Made by a program: the position numbers and the translations under genes. A stretch of DNA of 64,000 bases. It comes from Candidatus Thalassarchaeum sp. GTDB taxonomy: Archaea; Thermoplasmatota; Poseidoniia; Poseidoniales; Thalassarchaeaceae. The stretch covers positions 34,082-98,081 of the forward strand of contig JAKURL010000003.1 in assembly GCA_022449345.1 (NCBI GenBank). The letters run 5' to 3'. Positions within the stretch are counted from its first letter, which is position 1. Every line of letters begins with the position of its first letter. Of the stretch, positions 37,746 through 48,300 are shown one piece after another. A model generated the notes under the pieces. That model had not been told where the DNA came from. It saw nothing but the letters and a program-made list of their open reading frames with translations, and searched no databases.

Positions 37746-40070
37746 TTGTTGAGATCGCGGGCGCTTTCTGTAGCAATATTACTGATGCTTCTCGGAACTA
37801 TTGCTACTAGCACTACAGGTGCACAAGAGGTTGAGGAATACGGCCCCGGTCTTGACCTTGAAATCCCACAAACTCACAACATCTTCCTGCATGGAACCGA
37901 GGAAATTCCTGAACTTCGAAGAGATTGGCCAATACTAACTGGAATACCTGGGGGTTCAGCCAGTTTTTCAAAGACTGCAGGAGCACCTCAAAACCTTGTA
38001 GATGTTCAAGGGACGCCAATCATAGAGGCACTTTCACTAAACGGAACGATTACTGTCGAATTGTATGCCTCATTGGAGGCAAAGTCTCCGATTTGCAGGC
38101 AAACTAACGTAATTCCAGGATCGCCTGCAGGAGCTACAACTCAATTTTTTGTAACCCTACGTTGGGGTTCATTCACCCTCATCAATGAAATGGCTACGAA
38201 TGTTGTGACAATGGAGGAATCCTATACACAATCGCATCTGTTTCAAGTTGTGATTCCGGTGGAGGATGTCGATTTAGGTCCTGGAGATGCCTTATCTCTG
38301 CAAATTTCTGTTCAGCATGATTGTGTTCAACCTGGCTCGTTGTGGTGGGGCACCTATGATGCTAGAAGCGGAATCACATTTTTCGGTAACCTAATCGATC
38401 CACAGTTGGAGCAGGTTACCGACTCAAATCGAATCACAAGAATAGAATTTACCCCCATTTCTCCGTGGGGTCCTTCTGATTTCTCTGAGCAAGTTATCGA
38501 AGTCGTAGGCCCAATGGATAATTATGAATCAATGGTTCATGGATTTGGTCAAGAGGATCAACGATTGGAGCACTTTGAGTCCCCTCATTCATTGAGGGTC
38601 GGTGAAGCCAATAGGACCGTTCTAACTTGGTCTACATCGAAGTCGTTGGAACCCGGACTATACATGATTGATGGTTGTTTCAAACTGCAAGACCAAGACC
38701 CAGCGGAATCTTGCGATGTAATCGCGGTATTGAAATTCGAAGTCAAGGAAGATCCTCAAGCCCTTCTAAGCGGTACTTGGGTAGCGATCATGATCCCATT
38801 AGGAGTAATCGCTTGGCTAGGCGCTTCAATGAGGGAGGCGATGTTACCTCTTCCAGCCTACGCAGTTATCCTAGTCCTCGCCATCGCTAGCATTGGTCCA
38901 GCAATCCATTTGCCCGATATCGATGCTAATTCACCACGTACCGATGGTGCAGCGCCATCATTCACTCTCTTGGAACATGGTGGTGATGGCTCGGTTTCAC
39001 TGTTTGACCTTCTATCTGATTCCGATGCCGTTGTGGTTGGGATGTATGTACCCGGCTCGGCTAATGCAAACCGTCAAACGAATGATTTCCAAATGGCTGA
39101 TGCGTTAATCGACAGAGATGTTTCGTTCGTACAAATTGCAACTGGAAAAGGAGTCAGAGCAGTAGATTTGGATGCCCATGCCAATACAATAAACGGATCT
39201 TGGCCATTATTGATGGATAATGCAGATGCAAGTGTTGGCAAGTCATTCCCAAGTGGAGCCAGTGACGCTGTGATAATCATCGACGCTGCCGGCTTCATTA
39301 CAGATTGGTCGCCCGGAACCTACTCTAGTTCTGAGATTGCAGATGCTGTTGAAGATGCAGCAAAAGGTTCAGGACACAGTGTATTTGACCCACTAACTCT
39401 GTTGTGGGGTACAGCGCTACTACCCCTGTTTGTTCTGGCTATGCCTAGAGAGAAGAAATATCGGGAGCCAAATGAGATTCTACTTCCAGGCTCTGGAATC
39501 TTACTGACATTGCTAGCAGCAGGAGTGGGATTCTCCCTTTGGGCTATTCCGATTTCTTTGATGGCTGCGGCGGGCTTGGGTGCCTATTGGATTTGGATAG
39601 AGGTGGCCCTTGCATTGATTCTAACCTATCACGGTGTCCGAACACTAACCGCAGGAAGAATTCCTGAGATTGATTGGGTTTCAAAGAAAATTCACTCAAT
39701 TCTGCCCGATGGATATCGCGAATGGAGAAATGTTTCATCCTTCAGCGACGATGTCCATCTAGGGATTTGGGTCGCTTGGCTGATTTGGTTACGAACACCT
39801 GATTTGGTAGCCCAAGGGGTTGGGTCGGTGGCACGTACCGGAATTCTTGGAGTATTGTTCTCTCTAGGGATGTTGCTGGGCCTAATCCTCGCCGCAGGTC
39901 TTGCTGTAGTAATCGCACGAGCAATCATTGGCGTAACGGGTCCAATCCCCAGAACCCTTGGCAGTCTTAGTGTAGGAATTCGTCCAAGGGCTTGGGGTCT
40001 AGCGAGCGCCATTTTGGGAAGTTGGCTACTAATCAGTCTAATCGTGGGCCCAGTTTTTGGTAGCCTATGA
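37746..40070 (+). CDS. Large multi-TM protein with extracytoplasmic region and thioredoxin-fold-like domain
   Basis: N-terminal signal; APSFTLLEHGGDGSVSLFDLLSDSDAVVVGMYVPGSANANR... peroxiredoxin-like pattern; multiple C-terminal TM segments. Confidence 0.6.
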   Translation: MLRSRALSVAILLMLLGTIATSTTGAQEVEEYGPGLDLEIPQTHNIFLHGTEEIPELRRDWPILTGIPGGSASFSKTAGAPQNLVDVQGTPIIEALSLNGTITVELYASLEAKSPICRQTNVIPGSPAGATTQFFVTLRWGSFTLINEMATNVVTMEESYTQSHLFQVVIPVEDVDLGPGDALSLQISVQHDCVQPGSLWWGTYDARSGITFFGNLIDPQLEQVTDSNRITRIEFTPISPWGPSDFSEQVIEVVGPMDNYESMVHGFGQEDQRLEHFESPHSLRVGEANRTVLTWSTSKSLEPGLYMIDGCFKLQDQDPAESCDVIAVLKFEVKEDPQALLSGTWVAIMIPLGVIAWLGASMREAMLPLPAYAVILVLAIASIGPAIHLPDIDANSPRTDGAAPSFTLLEHGGDGSVSLFDLLSDSDAVVVGMYVPGSANANRQTNDFQMADALIDRDVSFVQIATGKGVRAVDLDAHANTINGSWPLLMDNADASVGKSFPSGASDAVIIIDAAGFITDWSPGTYSSSEIADAVEDAAKGSGHSVFDPLTLLWGTALLPLFVLAMPREKKYREPNEILLPGSGILLTLLAAGVGFSLWAIPISLMAAAGLGAYWIWIEVALALILTYHGVRTLTAGRIPEIDWVSKKIHSILPDGYREWRNVSSFSDDVHLGIWVAWLIWLRTPDLVAQGVGSVARTGILGVLFSLGMLLGLILAAGLAVVIARAIIGVTGPIPRTLGSLSVGIRPRAWGLASAILGSWLLISLIVGPVFGSL

Positions 40071-40157
40071 TTTGATTGAACTATTTTTCCTTGTTTCACA
40101 GACACGAATCAACCGAGAGCATCATAAGAGTGGGGCCGCTCGTCGAATTACTCCTTT

Positions 40158-40343
40158 GGGGGTATAGTATAACCTGGTAGTACCGCGGGCTCCAGTTGCA
40201 CGGGAATGACGACGAGTGGGTAATCTGATGGTTTTGATGACCAACTGGAGCACCGACCCATCGCAAACCGAGAGCGTGCATCTGCTAGGTGCACGCTAGG
40301 CGGAAGATACCCGCTGATCTGGGTTCAAATCCCAGTGCCCCCA
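40158..40343 (+). tRNA. tRNA-Trp (CCA) with 113-nt intron at 40196-40308
   Basis: Exons: GGGGGTA...GTAT..GTAC...GCGGG-CTCCAG | intron | A-CCCGC...CTGGG-TTCAAAT-CCCAG-TGCCCCC-A, then encoded CCA (40344-40346). Intron after position 37. Confidence 0.93.
40196..40308 (+). ncRNA. Box C/D guide RNA-like tRNA-Trp intron
   Basis: ATGACGA (C, 40206-40212), CTGA (D', 40225-40228), TTGATGA (C', 40234-40240), CCGA (D, 40253-40256); guides pair with C34 and C39 of the host tRNA at the N+5 position. Confidence 0.8.
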
Positions 40344-40437
40344 CCAAATTTCTCCAGATCGATCAAGCTTTGAATCCAGTCTAAATATGGGCAAACGGTG
40401 GTTGTATTGATGAAGTGCGGCCCATCGGCATGATTCG

Positions 40438-42558
40438 ATGGACCGCAGGTCAGTTGCAGTAGCGCTGGTGCTAATTCTACTCTCACCTCTTGCTGGGAGC
40501 GTCGCCGCTCCTAGTTCAAATGTAGGCCAGAGACAACTAGATCCCACAGGGCTTCAGTTGATTGAGCAGGGCCAAATTACTAAAATCCCTCAACAAGGAC
40601 CAATTTGGTGGAATCCTGAACTGGATTGGTGGCAACACACTTCACTAGATATTGACCGAAATGGAATACATGATTCATTACAACTTGCAAAAGGCTCAGT
40701 CAATGTTGGTTTATCTTACGCGCGCGAGGTTACTACTGGGGACATCGAGAAACTGGAAGGACTAGGATTCGACATCCACCTAGAGTTGCCCATTGTTGAT
40801 GCCTTATTGCTTGGCGACGTTGATGCTAGCGAGATTTGGCAATTGGCCGAAATCGATGGCGTTGTGATGGTCGAACGTTATGGTTCTGTGGTCTTCTACG
40901 GAGATGTTCAGACCCCCGCAGTAAAAGCAAAGAATTCTTCTGAATATCCTGTTGGCGCTTGGGATTTTGGAGTTACTGGTAAAGGGATAAACATCGCAAT
41001 GGTGGATACAGGAGTTGACAATGAACATCCTGGATTGAATACAAAATTTGTAGCCGGCTACGATGCTGTTTGTTACATGCATTCAGACCCACAATGCATA
41101 CTAGCCGGTGGACGTGAAGATGACGGTTCATTCGATCCCGATGATGGCAACCAACACGGTACTGCGTGTATGGGAATGGCTAGTGCTACCGGAATTGAAT
41201 CCGATGGTTCGCAATCTGAATTCTATGGTTCAGCCCCTGATGCGGGTTTGGTAGACGTTAGGATTGGAACCGATGTCGGAGCCGGACCATTCGAAAATTA
41301 TCTCCTTGAACAGGAGTTTTACGAATCTGCGATGAATGGGCTACAATGGATTATCGATCATCGCGATGATGCTTGGCCTGGAGTTGAAGAAGAGAGTCAT
41401 GGTATCGATATAATCTCTCTTTCTTGGGGAATAACAAGCCACGAGAATGGTGGTTCAGATGGAACCGATATGCATAGCAGAATTCTCGACGAAGCCATGG
41501 AATTGGGTGTTGCAGTATCTAATGCTGCAGGAAATTCCGGCGAGGACAATGATGGCCTATCTGGGATGAGCGCTTCCTCTCTCTCAATCACGGTGGCCTC
41601 GACAGACGACCAGAACACCATCAATAGAACCGACGATACAATTGCCGGTTATTCCTCACGCGGTCCTCGTAAGGACAACGGGGATGGCAATCCAGTCAAC
41701 GAGTTGATTCCGGAAATCAGCGCACCTGGCACCAACATCGTTCAAGCTGAAGGATGTGTATCCAGTGGTGGTTGCAATAACTTCCTCGGTGGTGATGCAT
41801 CCCAGAATACCTACACTGGACGAGGCAGCGGAACATCGTATGCCGCTCCGGCAGTTACAGGAGTCGTGGCTTTGGTTTGGGAGGCAAATGAGAACTTGAC
41901 TCCATTACAGATCAAAGAAGTTCTCAAGCACACTGCTGAATTACGTGGAGAAGCCAGCGCACCAGATGTCGACCCATATTGGAATAGAGAGTATGGATAT
42001 GGCATGGTTGATGCATTGGCCGCTGTCGAGCTTGCATTGTTCCTCCAAGATAGTCGACAGACACCATTGATCGACCCAACTTTGCAAAGTCACCGACTCA
42101 ACTTGTCGATGAATGGTGTGATTAACATGACCGGACATTCTTGGGGTCAAGCAGGTAGCATTGACAGGGTCGAATATCGAATTGATGATGGAGATTGGGT
42201 CGAGACGACATATTCGGCCACCCCAAGTGAAATCGGGGCACTTACACCCTTCCTATGGCACATTCTCCTTGACTCAAGTCAACTTTCTTCAGGTAATCAT
42301 ACAGTGGAGGTTCATGCCGTTGCAGGAGCAATGCATTCCCTACCAGTTTTCTTTGAAATCACAGGAACAGAATCCGATTCTGGATCACTTGCAATCCCAC
42401 CAATCGCTATTGGAATAGTGGTTGTAGTCGCATTGGCATGGGTGGCATCGTTGGTGTTAATTCGAATACGGTCAGATGATGAAATTGAAGCAATAATTGA
42501 CAGTGTCCGCAATCTTGATGAGATTGACGAAGTTGTTGAAGCTGAACTACTCGATTGA
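40438..42558 (+). CDS. Subtilisin-like serine protease (S8), secreted, C-terminal TM anchor
   Basis: NIAMVDTGVDNEHPGL (Asp), DGNQHGTACMGMASA (His), GTSYAAPAVTGVVALV (Ser); signal peptide and C-terminal TM. Confidence 0.95.
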   Translation: MDRRSVAVALVLILLSPLAGSVAAPSSNVGQRQLDPTGLQLIEQGQITKIPQQGPIWWNPELDWWQHTSLDIDRNGIHDSLQLAKGSVNVGLSYAREVTTGDIEKLEGLGFDIHLELPIVDALLLGDVDASEIWQLAEIDGVVMVERYGSVVFYGDVQTPAVKAKNSSEYPVGAWDFGVTGKGINIAMVDTGVDNEHPGLNTKFVAGYDAVCYMHSDPQCILAGGREDDGSFDPDDGNQHGTACMGMASATGIESDGSQSEFYGSAPDAGLVDVRIGTDVGAGPFENYLLEQEFYESAMNGLQWIIDHRDDAWPGVEEESHGIDIISLSWGITSHENGGSDGTDMHSRILDEAMELGVAVSNAAGNSGEDNDGLSGMSASSLSITVASTDDQNTINRTDDTIAGYSSRGPRKDNGDGNPVNELIPEISAPGTNIVQAEGCVSSGGCNNFLGGDASQNTYTGRGSGTSYAAPAVTGVVALVWEANENLTPLQIKEVLKHTAELRGEASAPDVDPYWNREYGYGMVDALAAVELALFLQDSRQTPLIDPTLQSHRLNLSMNGVINMTGHSWGQAGSIDRVEYRIDDGDWVETTYSATPSEIGALTPFLWHILLDSSQLSSGNHTVEVHAVAGAMHSLPVFFEITGTESDSGSLAIPPIAIGIVVVVALAWVASLVLIRIRSDDEIEAIIDSVRNLDEIDEVVEAELLD

Positions 42559-42645
42559 GATAATTAGTGAAATTCACATCTTCTGGTCAATTCTATTTTT
42601 AAAGTACGAATCCGAAGGATTCGAGGGTGTTAATTCAAATGCTCA

Positions 42646-43812
42646 TTGAGTCCTCCGTGGGTCGTGGTGCGGTTTTCGGAACGGGCGAACAGCATTCGTC
42701 CAACAGGCGTTCGCCGTATGTTCGATATGGCTGGCGATGATGCGGTTCAGTTTGGATTGGGAGAGCCAGACTTCCAACCACCTGAATTAGCCATTGATGC
42801 ATTCGAAAAAGCCATGCGAGAAGGTCGCAACAAATACACCACAACTGCAGGCTTACCGCACCTGAGAAAAAAGATTGCAGAGACTTGGCATTATCTTTCT
42901 CCCGACCTTGATGAATCAAATGTTTGTATCACGATGAGCGGAACAAATGCTTTGCTCGATATTTTCCTTGCTCTCGTTGACCCAGGCGATGAGGTTCTGC
43001 TACCAGAACCCTACTTCCCATTGTACCCTCCAGATGTGGTAATTTGCGGAGGAGAACCGACACTTTACCCATGTAGATTTGAGAATGGATTTGTCCCAGC
43101 CATCGAAGATCTAGAGGCTCGAGTAACCGACAAGACCGTTGCGATTCTCTACAATTTCCCAAGTAATCCCACTGGAGGAAATGTAACACAGAAAGAACGA
43201 GATGAATTACTCGATTTTGCTGAGCGTAACGGCCTTTGGGTGATAACCGACGAAGTCTACGACAGAATCGTATATGATTGCGAACATGTTTCCTTCCTTG
43301 GGGCTGGATATGATAAAGTGATAATGATCAATTCTTTTTCCAAGACTTTCGCCATGACTGGTTGGCGAATTGGATACATCCTCTCAGAGAACCCAGAAGC
43401 CATGGCTCACATAACAAAGATGCAGTATTACGTTACTGCTTGCAGCAATGATGCGATGCAATATGCAGTTCTCGAAGCCATGGAAAAGGCTTCAGATTAT
43501 CCTGCGAAGATGTGTGAAGAATTCAAAGCACGACGAGACCTAATCTGTGAACGTCTTAATGCCATGCCAGGAGTTTCTTGTCACATACCTACAGGAGCAT
43601 TCTACGTTTTCCCTAAGGTCGATGTGCCCGGAATGAATAGTGAAGAAGTAGCCTTGGCCTTACTCGAAGGTGGAGTTCTTTGTAGCCCTGGTTCCGCTTT
43701 TGGAGAGGCTGGCGAAGGTCACCTTCGCTTCGCTTACACAATCGGCCGTGAAGACATCTCTCGGGGAATGGACAGGGTAGAGAAGGTGTTGGTAGAACTA
43801 CGTGGCGACTAA
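42646..43812 (+). CDS. Class I/II pyridoxal-phosphate aminotransferase (aspartate aminotransferase-like)
   Basis: NFPSNPTGG, SFSKTFAMTGWRIGY, PTGAFYVFPKV. Confidence 0.95.
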   Translation: MSPPWVVVRFSERANSIRPTGVRRMFDMAGDDAVQFGLGEPDFQPPELAIDAFEKAMREGRNKYTTTAGLPHLRKKIAETWHYLSPDLDESNVCITMSGTNALLDIFLALVDPGDEVLLPEPYFPLYPPDVVICGGEPTLYPCRFENGFVPAIEDLEARVTDKTVAILYNFPSNPTGGNVTQKERDELLDFAERNGLWVITDEVYDRIVYDCEHVSFLGAGYDKVIMINSFSKTFAMTGWRIGYILSENPEAMAHITKMQYYVTACSNDAMQYAVLEAMEKASDYPAKMCEEFKARRDLICERLNAMPGVSCHIPTGAFYVFPKVDVPGMNSEEVALALLEGGVLCSPGSAFGEAGEGHLRFAYTIGREDISRGMDRVEKVLVELRGD

Positions 43813-43823
43813 GAGGCGATTTT

Positions 43824-44045
43824 TTGTCAGGAATAATAACCCTCGCCTCCTTTATTGTTGGTTTTACGATATTCATGTTTGGTTCTCGTAAGCTAAACTC
43901 AAAAGTAGCTCTTGGATTGGTAATCGTTGCAGCAGTTGGACTATACATGATTGGTCCTCACCCCTTCCTCTTTGGAATGATATTGGCCACTGGATGGTGT
44001 TTGCTGAACTTAGGGGTGGATTGGATCTTTCCACTTGAAAACTAG
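43824..44045 (+). CDS. Small two-TM membrane protein (73 aa)
   Basis: Hydrophobic ORF directly after the aminotransferase, same strand. Confidence 0.5.
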   Translation: MSGIITLASFIVGFTIFMFGSRKLNSKVALGLVIVAAVGLYMIGPHPFLFGMILATGWCLLNLGVDWIFPLEN

Positions 44046-44055
44046 AATGTGAAAA

Positions 44056-45204
44056 TTAATCATCAAATAATCCGTATGGCAGATCTATCATTCTGCTCTC
44101 ATCTTCATCCGATTCAGAATTCTCTTCTTTAGTTTCTTGCGAATTAGTTGTACGTTGCCATGGAGGAAATTCTTCCAATGGGTCATCTGCATTCTCATCG
44201 GCTTTGCCTGAGGATGCCTCCTCCTCGAGTAAATTTTGATTGAGATTCTCAAGCCTCTCTTCTGGGTCACGCATCCAATCGGGCATATCATGCGCTCCTC
44301 CAAGAACCGAGATTGTTGTAAATACAGCAACTGGGAGAACGGAAATAGCCACTAGGAAATCAATTATTGCAGCATCTGGTATTTGGTCTGCTGGCATTAT
44401 TGATTTCATTAATACCGCCTCGAGTTGGACATTATGCCAAACGGAATAATCGATTTCTAACCAATCGAGAGACAGTTGCAACATTATTCGCGCTATGAAC
44501 CAGAAGATAATGATTGGAAGAATCCAAGAGAATTTGGAAATCCTCGCTAGGATTTTTCTAAACCAAGCCGCTATGCCAATTAGATGTCTGGAGTACAGTG
44601 GTTGTATCCTAAGGCCAAACCATAGTGCGATGAAATATCCAACCATGCCCAACTCAAAAGCCTGCTCGGGTTCAACAAATTTTTCGGGAATTCCTTCCAT
44701 TATTAATAGAGGAATTGCGATTAATGCAACTTGTATTGGGATTGCAAGAATTTGCAGACCACCGTGTATAGAAAGTAGATCGTATTGATGAGTTCTACTG
44801 CTAACTAATCGAGCCATTTGCCCGTAGGGACTTTGCTGTAAATTTAGTCTGGCCCGGTCAATCAGTTCTGGGGTGTTGACATTTCTTCTTAGGCCTAGAA
44901 CTGTCAACCAACCTCCTCTGTCGGCAACGCTTGTCGGAGAGTAAGCACCGGCTATCAAGGCGAGAACCAAAGAAAGGAAACCGTATAGTATTCCTGCGAT
45001 AATTATCCAATCAAGAGCGCCGAGGTCGATATCGAAGGAAAGTTGATCCCCCTCGTTATTTATCGACAATAAATAGGTTAGCGAGAATCCAATGATTGGT
45101 GCAATTGTTACCTGACCAAGGACAATCGTGGCAAGGACAAACCGCGGAAGTAGAGGAGTTCCGCGTTCGGTCATAGAGTCGTGGCGAGTAGTAGTCAACA
45201 TAAG
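44056..45204 (-). CDS. Multi-TM membrane protein with acidic C-terminus
   Basis: Several TM segments; likely start MLTTTRHDSMTERGTP rather than the ORF-track 5' extension; start not certain. Confidence 0.6.
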   Translation of the reverse strand, partial: LMLTTTRHDSMTERGTPLLPRFVLATIVLGQVTIAPIIGFSLTYLLSINNEGDQLSFDIDLGALDWIIIAGILYGFLSLVLALIAGAYSPTSVADRGGWLTVLGLRRNVNTPELIDRARLNLQQSPYGQMARLVSSRTHQYDLLSIHGGLQILAIPIQVALIAIPLLIMEGIPEKFVEPEQAFELGMVGYFIALWFGLRIQPLYSRHLIGIAAWFRKILARISKFSWILPIIIFWFIARIMLQLSLDWLEIDYSVWHNVQLEAVLMKSIMPADQIPDAAIIDFLVAISVLPVAVFTTISVLGGAHDMPDWMRDPEERLENLNQNLLEEEASSGKADENADDPLEEFPPWQRTTNSQETKEENSESDEDESRMIDLPYGLFDD

Positions 45205-45342
45205 CCCTTCATAGTTTGAGCAGCAATGAATTGCTATTCTCAAACACCGTATTGATTCGCCGAAAACAAGCGAGATGCCGCCCGTAGGGCGGCGCACGCA
45301 CCTACCGAACCTTCATACCCGAACCGATATCGCATAACCTCG

Positions 45343-48300
45343 TTGTCCATGCGTAGCCTGTCGCCTCTAACCTTATTCGTCATTCTAATGGTGACGAGCC
45401 TTTCTCCACTGGCATTTGGTCCTGCACTGGAACACAATCCAACTCGTGAAGTGTCGCCGAGAGCGTTGATCGATTTTGAAGTGAGTGATATTGAACTGGG
45501 TAATGGCTCACTTCAGGCAAGGGAATGGACTAATCCCGATAATAGCATAATTCAGTATGTGATGCGAGACGAACTAATTCAGATTAATGTCACATTTACT
45601 CAGGCAGGAACATCTGGGCAACCCGCTAGTGCGATTGGAAAAATGCAAATTTGGCATCCTGTTGGAGTAATGGTTGCAGAGTGGATAGTCAATATGACGC
45701 TCTCTGGTTTCCAGTCCTACAGAGCGGAATTTTACTGGACTCCAAACGCCGCCCAAAGCTACCTAGATGAAGATGGCTATCTTCGGGGTGGGATAATCCT
45801 TCGAGGGATTGTCGATGGAGGGCTAGCAGACGATAACCCCGACAATAACCAACTCGACCGATTAATGCCAGTAGCAGTTTGGAACGATCCTATGGAAAAC
45901 GGCATTTGCGGCGATGTTGATGAGGATGGCGAACCGGATTGTCCCAATCAACTCAGTTACAACAACCCAACATGGGTCGGTGCAGGTTATGACTCAGATG
46001 GCTCTTTATCAGACCCCCCAGACTATTATGGTCATTGGAGAATGGATAACACCTCGAATGCGAGCGCTGTCGGAGAAAAGCATTGGAGAGTATCTCGCCC
46101 AGGTTCTGATTACGCTAGCAACAGAATCGATCGACTTTGGTGGGGGTGGTTGACTCCATTCGACTCGTGTGATGACCCAGGGCATGGCCTTGGAATTGGG
46201 ACTTATGATCCAGAAGTTTCAGCTGTTTATGCTAACTATTTCTGTCGCGCTCGCATTCGAGGATTCGATTTTCTCTCCTTGCAAATGGTTTCACACGCAT
46301 GGGGAAGTATGGGTCAAGGTGACACCGTTCGATTGGAAGCCGACGCCGGAAATGAGGAATTTTTCAATTACACTGCAATGCAACTCTCAAGCTCTTTCGG
46401 AAATTGGACCCAACTTGTTTGGAATATGACAGACGTCCATCCTACTGGAGATTATACTCTAGCCTTCAGATTTGATTCTGACTCGTCTTACGCTACACAG
46501 GGTATTCATCTCGATGGATTCATCCTGTTTGGGATTGAACGCGTTCCTGAGTATACACTGGATGTTGAATGTGACGACCCCCTGCCGAATGCCTACATAG
46601 TGGTACCTGCAGATCCTCGCCCTCCTTCTCTGGAATGTACAGTGAAGAATAATGGATATGTCGACATTACTCTCAGAGCCTATACAGAGGTTTCCAACCA
46701 ATCTTGGATGTGGGATTTCCCACTTAGGATTGACTCAAACCATCCTACAGATCACGATAATAATGTCGTGACCAAGAACATCAAACCTCTCGAAACCATG
46801 GATTTGTGGGTTAATTTGACTATTCCAGATGGAGTTACGGTGCAAGAGGTCGATTGGTATATTCACCTTGGAGATGGAATAACCAATTTTTCAAAATGGA
46901 GCATTAATCTTCCAGTTGACGTTACTGCTGCCTATTCTGCTTACTTAACCCAAAAGACACTGGAAAATCCCGCAGTAACTCTTCTTCCCGGTGAAACCGG
47001 TGATGTGGTTATGACACTCAAGAATACAGGTAATCAAAAGACGATTTGGAATCTTGGAGGCACATTTGCAGATAATCGATGGAGTGCTTCCAATCTAGTC
47101 TGGACAAATGAAACTGGAGTCGAGATAACCAGTATTGAGATGGAGCTTGATGATAAAATTGAACTCAATGCTCGAATAACCTCCCCTGAGGAAATAACAC
47201 CCGGAATCTATGCGATTACTCTAATCGCTAGCGGTAGAGCTCCAGCGAATTTCCAAACTGAATGGACTGTTCACGTAGAGGTGCCAATCGATCATGACCT
47301 GAAATTAGTCCCTCAAATCAGGGAGATGATGGCACCTGCAGATGAAGCCTTACGGTGGATTGAGATTCAGCTAGTCAATGATGGAAATTCCGAGGAGGCC
47401 TTCGACCTGTCGATTTCTGCTGATTGGCGGTTAGGGTTGGAAATGAATGCTGACCAAACCTTGGGAATCGATCCATTCGGTGGAGATACTAGCGTCTTGC
47501 TGATGTTCCCTATGCCTTACGGAATAGAGAACGAAACTTACCAAATTTGGGTTCATGCAACTAGCCAAATTAATCCAGAATACCAAAGAAGTGTGCAACT
47601 ATTACTTACAGTTCCTGAAACCTACCTAATTGATGTTCCAGATCTTGACCTTACCGAGGAGGTATACCGTGCAGGCGATGACCCGAGAACAATGCGATGG
47701 GAGGTTTGGAATAACGGAAATATGCCCGATAGATTCCAAATTTCCTTTGAGACAAGTCATTCGGATATATCCGTATTTGCTAAGGATTTAAACAACGGAA
47801 AGACGGATTGGATCGAGCCAGGATCTTCAGTCAATTTGACCATAAGTTACGCTTTTGCCCAAGGTGCGGACGGGGATAGAACAGTCACTCTAATTGCCGA
47901 TAGTCAGCAAGCAGGAACTGTTGGACAGACGGTATCTGCGCAAGGAGATGCAGATTTCAAGGTCGGAAAAGTTGGTTGGCTTCTTGTCCTACCTCCAGCA
48001 GGTGGAATCGTTGTGATTGAGGACCGAGGAGACGTAACTCTCGAATTCTCTGTACAGAACCTACACACCACTTCGGAGCAATTGATGAGAGCAGATATCG
48101 ATAGAAATTCCGAGCCGGAGTTATTCTTCAACGTCTTAGATGTACGCGTAGATAGCGAAGATCGGGATTTTGTTCTTCCAGCGGGTGCAACAAAAATAGT
48201 CACCGTGACAGTAGATGTAAACCAAGAAAATCTTGATAATTTGGCAAATAACACCATGACATTCAACGTGATTTTATCCGTAGATTCAGATATTGACAAA

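Noticed and set aside
42611-42626. Hairpin GAATCC-GAA-GGATTC before the aminotransferase
   Set aside because: Short, isolated, different loop from the GTA/TAC set; insufficient to call a terminator or regulatory element.
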